From Hyphomicrobiales bacterium (GTDB lineage: Bacteria; Pseudomonadota; Alphaproteobacteria; Rhizobiales; Xanthobacteraceae): a stretch of DNA of 37,420 nt. The notes below the pieces were generated by a model. It worked only from the letters and a program-made list of their open reading frames with translations. It was not told the DNA's origin and did no database searches. How positions within the stretch are numbered: the stretch's first letter is position 1; the number at the start of each line of letters is the position of its first letter. The stretch lies in NCBI GenBank assembly GCA_009377695.1, contig WHTP01000054.1, forward strand, positions 1 through 37,420, written 5' to 3'. Shown piece by piece: positions 17,893 through 23,695 of this stretch. A program made the position numbers and the translations under genes.

Positions 17893-18369
17893 TCACAATG
17901 GCCGATCGCCGACAAACCGCATGTACTCTCTTTGGCCTTGAGCGCCGAACTGAATGACCGTGTAGGTCTCGGGTACGCCGCCTTCCATCCCGGGAGAACC
18001 AAAAGGCATTCCCGGAACCGCCAGGCCGGATGCGTTCGGCTTCTCGTCCAGGAAGCGTTTCAGGGCTGATGCCGGGACATGGCCTTCTATGGCGTATCCA
18101 TCGACGTCAGCGGTGTGGCACGCAGCGAGGTCCGGTGGCACACCCAGCCGTTGTTTCACTGCATCGAGGTTTGCCGTATCCACTGTCTTTACTTCAAAGT
18201 CGGCGTTCGCGAGGTGTTGTGCCCAACCTGTGCAGCAGCTGCAGTTAGGATCTTTATGCACCGTGATTATGCGATGCTGGGACGCGCGGCCATTGCCTAT
18301 GATGAGAATACCCGCGCCGGCAACGAGGGCGAAGACTGATCGTCGGCTCAACGAGAGGCCTTTTAGCAT
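17893..18369 (-). CDS. DUF411 metal-binding protein, Tat-exported
   Basis: A 158-residue member of DUF411, a family often located with copper-resistance genes (CopG-like). The leader has a twin-arginine pair and hydrophobic core (LSRRSVFALVAGAGILII). The mature part begins ITVHKDPNCSCCTGWAQHL, with Cys43, Cys45 and Cys46 making the family's metal site, followed by PPDLAACHTADVDGYAIEGHVPA and LAVPGMPFGSPGME, the latter with conserved Met/Gly. The start at 18369 has GGAG upstream. It is convergent with the cytochrome c gene, 115 bases away, and completes the metal cassette. Confidence 0.88.
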   Translation of the reverse strand: MLKGLSLSRRSVFALVAGAGILIIGNGRASQHRIITVHKDPNCSCCTGWAQHLANADFEVKTVDTANLDAVKQRLGVPPDLAACHTADVDGYAIEGHVPASALKRFLDEKPNASGLAVPGMPFGSPGMEGGVPETYTVIQFGAQGQREYMRFVGDRPL

Positions 18370-18730
18370 CGTCGCATCTCCAGGGCATTGTAACGCATGC
18401 GGGCCATCACGTGGTCGGACTTTTCACATTACCAATATAAGTGCGACCGCATTAAACGTGAACGATCCAAACCCGCCGGGCAACAGCCGGGGGCCGCCGC
18501 TCACGGGGACGGCGTGATCGATTGAACTGTGTAGTTGCTGCCGGAGTGAACTGAACCTTGGCTCCCGTCCCACAGTCGCCATGGCTGCCATGGCGCTTTC
18601 GAGCGTAAGTTGGGAAACAGCCGTCGGATTCGAAGACTGAGGCTCGCCTGAACGCGGATGCGGGGCCAGTGGGCCGGAGCGGCGAATGCCCCTTTGTACC
18701 GTGTGGGGGTAGGACAGTGCCTCCGCGGGC
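18370..18730. other. Gene-poor stretch upstream of DUF411
   Basis: I find no gene here. Overlapping frames on both strands lack domains and ribosome sites. The DUF411 promoter should lie at its left end. The CueR/MerR-like operator expected for a copper gene is not clearly visible: GGAGTGAACTGAACC near 18532 is at most a poor imperfect dyad. Confidence 0.4.
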
Positions 18731-18850
18731 CTCGATCCCATGGGTATTGGCCGATTCGGTGGCCGATCGACGCATCAAACGCGGCGGTTTGGTGATGCTC
18801 GGGGCCATTGGCCGAGGTTTACATAGTGGGCAGCCCTCATCCACTGGTAG
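18731..18850 (+). pseudogene. Decayed copy of the fabH 3' end
   Basis: By hand alignment, 18731-18820 matches 15601-15690 of fabH at 74 of 90 positions without gaps. The match goes on with one net base lost to TAG at 18848-18850, the counterpart of the fabH stop. The translation (ASIPWVLADSVADRRIKRG, then LVMLGAIGRG) keeps 22 of 30 residues of the FabH end before a frameshift. The segment lies in the same direction as fabH, 30-odd bases before the ihfA promoter, where the end of the original fabH would be expected. The two copies bracket the metal cassette as an imperfect direct repeat of about 120 bases. Confidence 0.85.
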
Positions 18851-18883
18851 CGACCGGTTGCCCCCAGTTCCTCCTGGTTCCGG

Positions 18884-18911
18884 TTGACTTTTCCCGCGGC
18901 AAGCGAATAAT
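18884..18911 (+). promoter_or_regulatory. Sigma-70-type promoter for ihfA
   Basis: TTGACT at 18884-18889 and AATAAT at 18906-18911 are separated by 16 bases; each differs from the consensus at one position. It lies about 50 bases before the ihfA start and just after the fabH relic, so ihfA should be expressed independently of the inserted cassette. Confidence 0.65.
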
Positions 18912-18960
18912 CGTTTGATAAAACAGAGGGATATGATAATCGCCGAAAGCGGGGCAGGCG

Positions 18961-19287
18961 ATGAACGCAAAGACGATTACACGCGCGGACCTCTGCGAGG
19001 CGGTCTACCAGAAGGTAGGCCTGTCGCGTACGGAGTCTGCCACACTTGTGGAACTGGTGCTGAAGGAGATCACCGATTGCCTTGAACGAGGCGAGACGGT
19101 GAAGCTGTCGTCCTTTGGCTCTTTCGTGGTCCGCAAAAAGGGCCAACGAATCGGTCGCAATCCGAAGACCGGCAAGGAAGTTCCAATCTCTCCGCGCCGC
19201 GTCATGGTGTTCAAGCCGTCTGCGATCCTCAAGCAGCGCATCAATGGCTTGCCCGAAGGTGCAAATGGCAGCGACAAAGACGACTAA
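18961..19287 (+). CDS. ihfA: Integration host factor subunit alpha
   Basis: A 108-residue DNA-bending protein of the HU/IHF family that pairs with IhfB. The N-terminal [21 protein letters not shown] and the helix [24 protein letters not shown] are typical. The DNA-inserting arm carries [17 protein letters not shown], including the intercalating proline, and the end is [12 protein letters not shown] as in alphaproteobacterial IhfA. The ATG at 18961 is the only sensible start. It is the backbone gene expected after fabH and is followed 27 bases later by a MerR-like regulator, as in relatives. Confidence 0.95.
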   Translation: MNAKTITRADLCEAVYQKVGLSRTESATLVELVLKEITDCLERGETVKLSSFGSFVVRKKGQRIGRNPKTGKEVPISPRRVMVFKPSAILKQRINGLPEGANGSDKDD

Positions 19288-19314
19288 GCTTGGGGTGGTC
19301 TAAAGGGCGAGGCT

Positions 19315-19917
19315 GTGGTGGAAAAGGCGCCGGACGCATTCCGGACCATTAGCGAAGTGGCGGTCGATCTCGACGTGCCACAGCACGTCCTGCGCTTCTG
19401 GGAAAGCCGCTTCCGCGAAATCAAGCCGATGAAACGCGGCGGCGGCCGCCGCTACTACCGCCCCGAAGATGTGGCGCTGCTGCGCGGTATCCGGCACCTC
19501 CTCTACGGCGAGGGCTACACGATCCGCGGCGTGCAACGCATCATCCGCGAGCAGGGCATCAAATTTGTGCAGGCTGCGGGACGGCCCGTCCCCCGACCGA
19601 CTCAGCCCGAGCCCGAGGAGTTGACCGAGGAGGTTGATGCCACCCCGGAGACCGCAGCCGCCGAAGCCGAACGCAGCCGCGGCCTCTTCGCCTTGCTTCC
19701 CGCCCTTCTGGGCGATCGTAACGAGCCGCCGGGACCGGAGTTTGCCCCGGAAGATATCCGTCCCGAATCGTCGGCGTCGCCTTCGCAGCGAGCGGTTCCA
19801 CCGGTCCCTGGCTCGATCGGCATGCCTCGCGAAGATCTCCGGCGACTGCAGACCGCGTTGCATGAGATGGCCGAATGCCGCAGGCTCCTCGACGTGGCAC
19901 TTCGCGAGAATGCGTGA
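19315..19917 (+). CDS. MerR-type helix-turn-helix regulator
   Basis: A 200-residue protein whose first 80 residues form a MerR DNA-binding domain: [25 protein letters not shown] and the wing [20 protein letters not shown], with a following helix [14 protein letters not shown]. The rest is a low-complexity Pro/Glu/Ala region and a C-terminal helix ([22 protein letters not shown]) that could mediate dimer contact. There is no cysteine or known ligand pocket, so the signal is unknown. The start is one of two adjacent GTG codons at 19315 or 19318, after AGGGCGAGG. It follows ihfA in the conserved order seen in many Hyphomicrobiales, usually close to a tRNA-Pro. Confidence 0.88.
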   Translation: MVEKAPDAFRTISEVAVDLDVPQHVLRFWESRFREIKPMKRGGGRRYYRPEDVALLRGIRHLLYGEGYTIRGVQRIIREQGIKFVQAAGRPVPRPTQPEPEELTEEVDATPETAAAEAERSRGLFALLPALLGDRNEPPGPEFAPEDIRPESSASPSQRAVPPVPGSIGMPREDLRRLQTALHEMAECRRLLDVALRENA

Positions 19918-19967
19918 GGCCCAAAGGGACCCTAGCCGCACTCCATACGGGAGCCTGATGCGAGCCT

Positions 19968-19998
19968 GCCGGAGGTGATCACCCGCCGGAGATGATCA
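19968..19998. repeat. Short two-copy direct repeat
   Basis: GCCGGAGGTGATCA at 19968-19981 is repeated at 19985-19998 with one change. It lies in the gap between the MerR-type gene and the dioxygenase gene and has no evident function. Confidence 0.5.
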
Positions 19999-20061
19999 TA
20001 TGCCCCCCGTGCCGCGATCAGGAGAATGGCCACGAGCTAGAAAGCAAGACGCGGAGACGCC

Positions 20062-20904
20062 ATGAAGGTTACGCCATTGTCCAACGCGCTCGGCGCCGAG
20101 GTCACCGGGCTCGATCTGCGCCAGCCACTGGGCGACATCGCCGTGACCGCAATCAAGGACGCCTTCGACCAGCACATCGTGGTCGTGTTCCGCGAACAGG
20201 AGCTGTCGGAGGAGGATCAACTCCGCGCTGCCGGATATTTCGGGAAAGTCCATATCCGGCGCAAGCCGGCGACAACCCGCGATCCCGGCGGCCAGTTCGA
20301 CACGCCGTTCATGCTGGTCACCAACATCATCGAGAACGGCAAGTCGGTCGGTGTGTTCGGGGACGGCGAGATGTGGTTTCACCACGATACCAGTTACTAC
20401 CCGAAGCCGCATCGTGCGACCTTGCTTTACTCGATGAAGCTGCCGTCCTGGGGCGGCAATACCTGCTTCTCCAACATGTACAAGGCCTACGAGAATATTC
20501 CCCAGCCGTTACGGGATAAGCTCGAACGCAAGAAGGTGCTCCAGGTTCACGACTACAAGCGCCGCGAGCGGCTCGACCTCGACAAGATCGACCTCGACAG
20601 CGTGCGCCATTACGAGCAGCCGATCTTCATCACTCATCCGGCGACCGGCCGGAAGGCGCTGTACATCAGCCGGCTGATGTCGGCGCGAATTCTCGGGCTC
20701 TCACGCGACGAGAGCGACGCCGCACTCGAACAGCTCTTTGAGATCTCGGAGGACCCGGCGATCGTCTACGAGCACGAATGGAAGCTCGGCGATCTCGTGA
20801 TCTGGGATAACTGGTGCTCGATCCATGCCCGCAAGGATTTCCCGCGCGAGGAGCCGCGCTTGATGCGGCGGCTCACGATCGAAGGGCAGGCGATGCGGTT
20901 CTGA
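20062..20904 (+). CDS. TauD/TfdA-family Fe(II)/2-oxoglutarate dioxygenase
   Basis: A 280-residue cytoplasmic non-haem iron oxygenase. The iron ligands are visible: the HxD pair in MWFHHDTSYY (His107, Asp109) and the distal His255 in NWCSIHARKDF; the 2-oxoglutarate-binding arginine lies in RLMRRLTIEG near the C-terminus. The N-terminal LGAEVTGLDLRQPL and VVVFREQELS are also family marks. Substrates in this family range from taurine to phenoxyacetates and other acids and cannot be told here. The ATG at 20062 follows GGAGACGCC. It stands alone, convergent with the propeller protein gene, with a palindromic repeat in between that may act as a terminator. Confidence 0.88.
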   Translation: MKVTPLSNALGAEVTGLDLRQPLGDIAVTAIKDAFDQHIVVVFREQELSEEDQLRAAGYFGKVHIRRKPATTRDPGGQFDTPFMLVTNIIENGKSVGVFGDGEMWFHHDTSYYPKPHRATLLYSMKLPSWGGNTCFSNMYKAYENIPQPLRDKLERKKVLQVHDYKRRERLDLDKIDLDSVRHYEQPIFITHPATGRKALYISRLMSARILGLSRDESDAALEQLFEISEDPAIVYEHEWKLGDLVIWDNWCSIHARKDFPREEPRLMRRLTIEGQAMRF

Positions 20905-20931
20905 GCGCGGAGCGGAATCGGCTTGTCGTGT

Positions 20932-20975
20932 CCCGGGCGCAGCGCAGCACGAAATGATGCGCTGCAGATCCGGGG
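20932..20975. repeat. Intergenic palindromic repeat (Hyphomicrobiales type)
   Basis: CCCGGGCGCAGCGCA (20932-20946) and TGCGCTGCAGATCCGGGG (from 20958) form an imperfect hairpin. From memory, near-identical elements (TGTCCCGGACGC...GCAGAGCCGGG) are scattered in Bradyrhizobium and Rhodopseudomonas intergenic regions. It lies between two convergent genes and may help end transcription in both directions. Confidence 0.65.
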
Positions 20976-21008
20976 CCTCGACTTTTGTGAATGCAAAGTA
21001 ACCGGAGC

Positions 21009-22862
21009 CTACGGCCGGCTGGCCTGGCTCCGTAGCGCCTCCAGCTCGGCTTCGCTGCGCGGCGTGATCACTGCAACCTTGCGCGTGCGGTAGTAGGGCA
21101 CGATGACCTGCATGGGCTGGCCCTCACGCTCCAAAAGCGAGATATGACGCGCCTCGGTGCCGCGATTGGGCAGGTCGAACAGCGTCCACTGCGACGTCGT
21201 GGGATTGAACTTGGCGACCTTGTCGGTGCTCCAGAGATTGGTCCACACGTTATGGTTCCTGTCGACCGAGACCTGATAGGGCTGATGCGCTTCCGGGTTC
21301 GGTAGCGGCATCAACGTGACCTGCTTGGTATTGATGTCGACCCGGCCGAGATTGCCGCCGAAGGAATTGCCGATCCAGACGGTGTTGCCGTTCTTGTCGG
21401 CGCCCATCCGCCGCGACCCTTGCGCCCAGGCAAACGGCGCGTTGAAATCGGGCGCCACGAACGTCTCGTACATCTTGGCCTGTTCGGGCGTGAGATTCTC
21501 GACCACCGCCTGCTCCGGCGGCATCTTGAACTCATGCGAGCGTCCGGTCGTGATGTCGCTGTAGTTGACGAGGTCCTGGCTCATCAGCAGCCACCAGCCG
21601 TTGCCGGCGCTATCGGCGGCGAGACCGTACACCGTCGCCGTGCCGTGCTTATTCTTGTAGGTCACCGATTTGAATTCAGTGAATTTCTCCTCGGCGATGT
21701 TGAAGTGCAGCGCACCATCAGGCGTCGTGACCCAGATATTGCCCTTCATGTCGGCATCGATCGTGCCGGCGGTGCCCGACATCGGCTGGGGCGGGTAATA
21801 GACCTTGAGCTGCTCGGTTTTAGGATCAAGCTTGGCGAGCCCGCCGTGCCCGCGCTGCACATGGGAGCGAATGTTGAACCACAGGAGACCGTTCTCGTCG
21901 CGGACGATGCCGTGGCTGCCGGCCACGATGCTGCGGCGATCCGGCATCGTGAAATGCTTCACCGAGCCGGTCTTGGCATCGATCCGCGCATAGGAGGTGA
22001 CGTGGCTCGGGCGCGAGTAGACGATCCAGATATTGCCGTCGAGATCGGCGGCCGCATCGTGCACGCCGGCCATGTGCCCGCTTTCGGAGGGCGTGCCGAG
22101 CATCCAGTCGCTCCCGTCATTGGTCTGGACGTGATTGTCCTCGGTCGGGAAGTCGTACTCCTTGACCACGATGCGCGCCGCTTCGCCGGAGGGGCGTGGC
22201 TGCAGATCGAACCGCATCGAGCTCTCTTCGGGCCCACGGGCGCGAGCGAGATAGGCCGCCAGTTCGCGCTGATGGAAGTCGATGTTCGGCGTCATGCGCT
22301 TATCCGGCCGCGGGTAGGTGCCGTTGACGTTGACCTGTTTCATCAGGTCCATGATCTTGAACCAGCCATCTTCATCGAAGCGGTGCTGCAGGACATAACT
22401 GGCGCTGTGGCACCCGGTGCAGTTCTTGCGCACCTGCGTCTTCATGCGGAAATCTTCCGGCGTGTCGCCGGGAAGCGCAGCCAGGAATTCGTCGCCGGGA
22501 AGCTGGCGAATCCAGGCCTCTCGGTCGGTGATCGGCTTGAGCACGAAATTCTGCTGCCGCGATTGCCCGACCGTCACGTTGCTGCGTGCGGTCTCGAATT
22601 GCACCGCCTGTGCCCAGACGCGGTAATTTCCCTCCGGCAGCGGCGGGAAATGATAGTTGCCGGACTGGTCCGTGTAGACGCTGATGGTGACGGTTGAGCC
22701 TTCGGCCTTTGCCGAAACAGTGACACCGCCCATCCTTTCGCCGGATGCGGCCGTGATGGCGCCGGACAACGGTGCGTCGGCGAACGCGGGTAGCGACATT
22801 GCGTCGAGCGCGACCGCGATGGCGATGAGACTGACGCTGGCAAGCTGGCGTGCGTTTGTCAT
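21009..22862 (-). CDS. Secreted haem-binding beta-propeller protein (virginiamycin-B-lyase-like) with carboxypeptidase-regulatory domain
   Basis: A 617-residue exported protein made of three parts. After the signal peptide (cleavage after AFA near residue 28) comes a carboxypeptidase-regulatory-like beta domain (GAITAASGERMGGVTVSAKAEG to FVLKP, about residues 33-110). Next is a c-type haem motif CTGCH (Cys148, Cys151, His152) in a region of about 100 residues. A long propeller follows, with repeats such as DLDGNIWIVYSRPSHV, DENGLLWFNI, DMKGNIWVTT, DSAGNGWWLL and DRNHNVWTNLWS, like streptogramin lyase (Vgb) and NHL proteins. The real start at 22862 follows GGGAGAA; the longer open frame merely reads into the cytochrome gene. 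It forms an operon with that upstream cytochrome c. An oxidoreductase role is plausible but unproven. Confidence 0.82.
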   Translation of the reverse strand: MTNARQLASVSLIAIAVALDAMSLPAFADAPLSGAITAASGERMGGVTVSAKAEGSTVTISVYTDQSGNYHFPPLPEGNYRVWAQAVQFETARSNVTVGQSRQQNFVLKPITDREAWIRQLPGDEFLAALPGDTPEDFRMKTQVRKNCTGCHSASYVLQHRFDEDGWFKIMDLMKQVNVNGTYPRPDKRMTPNIDFHQRELAAYLARARGPEESSMRFDLQPRPSGEAARIVVKEYDFPTEDNHVQTNDGSDWMLGTPSESGHMAGVHDAAADLDGNIWIVYSRPSHVTSYARIDAKTGSVKHFTMPDRRSIVAGSHGIVRDENGLLWFNIRSHVQRGHGGLAKLDPKTEQLKVYYPPQPMSGTAGTIDADMKGNIWVTTPDGALHFNIAEEKFTEFKSVTYKNKHGTATVYGLAADSAGNGWWLLMSQDLVNYSDITTGRSHEFKMPPEQAVVENLTPEQAKMYETFVAPDFNAPFAWAQGSRRMGADKNGNTVWIGNSFGGNLGRVDINTKQVTLMPLPNPEAHQPYQVSVDRNHNVWTNLWSTDKVAKFNPTTSQWTLFDLPNRGTEARHISLLEREGQPMQVIVPYYRTRKVAVITPRSEAELEALRSQASRP

Positions 22863-22909
22863 GGCATTCTCCCGATGAGTTTTTGATTGTTGCAACCTGC
22901 AATCGGCGA

Positions 22910-23260
22910 TTACTTCGGCGGCAGGTTCACCACCTGGTGCCCAGGCGGCAGTACTGCCAGGTAGGCGGCGATGGCCGCGATCTGATCCGTGTTGAGCATG
23001 TATTTGAAGCCGGGCATGCGCGGGGTGCCGTTGGCAACGACCTCGCGCACGATCTCTTCCCGTCCGCCGGCGGTCTCGCGCGACAGCTCCGGACCATACA
23101 TGCCGGAAACCAGCGTCGGTCTCGTGTGGCAGACGCCGCAATGCTGATCGACCAATCGCCGGCCCAACATCTGCGTTTGATTGAGTTCGACGTCTGCTGC
23201 CGGTGCGGATTGTACCAGACCGGCGAGCAAGAGCGCCGACACCATAGCGCTGCGTTTCAT
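22910..23260 (-). CDS. Small secreted monohaem cytochrome c
   Basis: A 116-residue class I cytochrome c with a signal peptide (MVSALLLAGLVQSAPAA) and a compact haem domain: CGVCH (Cys41, Cys44, His45), GPELSRE and the axial Met82 in GTPRMPGFKYML, then IAAIAAYLAVLPP. The start at 23260 has GGGAGG at ideal spacing. The stop is 47 bases upstream of the propeller protein gene on the same strand, so the pair forms a unit in which this small cytochrome could accept electrons from the haem-propeller protein in the periplasm. That functional link is an inference from adjacency. Confidence 0.85.
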   Translation of the reverse strand: MKRSAMVSALLLAGLVQSAPAADVELNQTQMLGRRLVDQHCGVCHTRPTLVSGMYGPELSRETAGGREEIVREVVANGTPRMPGFKYMLNTDQIAAIAAYLAVLPPGHQVVNLPPK

Positions 23261-23310
23261 AGCGCCGCCTCCCTTGTTCGTTTTTGATTTTTGAAAACGC
23301 GACCAGCTTA

Positions 23311-23359
23311 GCGCATGTCCGGGATCAAGTGGGAACCGGTTTTCCGAAAGGACATGCGC
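23311..23359. repeat. Palindromic repeat, GCGCATGTCC type
   Basis: GCGCATGTCC (23311-23320) and its exact complement GGACATGCGC (23350-23359) bracket AAGTGGGAACCGGTTTTCC. From memory this matches a very abundant Hyphomicrobiales intergenic element (GCATG...AAGTGGNNACCGGTTTTCC...CATGC). It is the first of five repeat units in this gap. Confidence 0.8.
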
Positions 23360-23370
23360 CACGCAAAGAG

Positions 23371-23412
23371 CTGGGGCGCATTCCGATGCTACCTCATCGG
23401 GATGCGCTCCAG
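23371..23412. repeat. Palindromic repeat, GCGCATTCCGATG type
   Basis: Arms CTGGGGCGCATTCCGATG (23371-23388) and CATCGGGATGCGCTCCAG (23395-23412) pair with two mismatches around a six-base loop. From memory, similar elements (TCTGGAGCGC...GATGCGCT) occur in many Hyphomicrobiales intergenic regions, often right after the GCGCATGTCC type, as here. Confidence 0.75.
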
Positions 23413-23484
23413 ACCGCTTTCGGCGTCTCGACAAGGAGACGGTTGGAAAATTACCAGCGGGGCCATATGGTCCGGCTCCCACCC

Positions 23485-23558
23485 AGTGTGGCGGTTCAGA
23501 AGTCCGCATCATTCTTGCGGCGAGTCCGACATGCGGACTTCTGAACCAAAGCCACACT
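23485..23558. repeat. MITE-like palindrome A (GGTTCAGAAGTCCGCA)
   Basis: The left arm AGTGTGGC plus GGTTCAGAAGTCCGCA (23485-23508) and the right arm at 23532-23558 are inverted copies; they pair along 24 bases apart from a three-base bulge, around a 23-base loop. The core arm recurs a third time at 23652-23670. The length and perfect core resemble a miniature inverted-repeat element; it has no coding capacity. Confidence 0.8.
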
Positions 23559-23573
23559 AGATTCAAAGAGTTG

Positions 23574-23648
23574 CTAGTGTCCTTCGATTCCGAAGTTCGT
23601 ATAGGAGGGCGCTGCGAAATGGTACGAACTTCGGAATCGGGACACTAG
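23574..23648. repeat. MITE-like palindrome B (CTAGTGTCC...GATTCCGAAGTTCGTA)
   Basis: The left arm (23574-23601) and right arm (23623-23648) are inverted copies, matching over about 26 bases with a two-base difference near the middle, around a 21-base loop. Both ends carry CTAG. It lies directly between palindrome A and a further half-copy of A. Confidence 0.8.
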
Positions 23649-23651
23649 TGC

Positions 23652-23670
23652 TGCGGTTCAGAAGTCCGCA
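23652..23670 (+). repeat. Half-copy of palindrome A
   Basis: TGCGGTTCAGAAGTCCGCA repeats the core of the left arm of palindrome A exactly for 16 bases (GGTTCAGAAGTCCGCA). No matching right arm follows before the next gene starts at 23696, so it is an orphan half-element; the 5' leader of that gene is made of it. Confidence 0.75.
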
Positions 23671-23695
23671 CAGCCTGTCAGGCGCCTGCAAACTC

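Noticed and set aside
18424-18741. Minus-strand frame near the fabH relic as a possible metal regulator
   Set aside because: It shows no helix-turn-helix pattern and its sequence is low-complexity. Part of it is simply the antisense of the fabH relic.
20057-23141. The open frame running from the cytochrome gene into the propeller gene as a single 710-residue protein
   Set aside because: The N-terminal 90 residues are out-of-frame cytochrome DNA. A good ribosome site and a signal peptide occur at the internal ATG ending at 22862.
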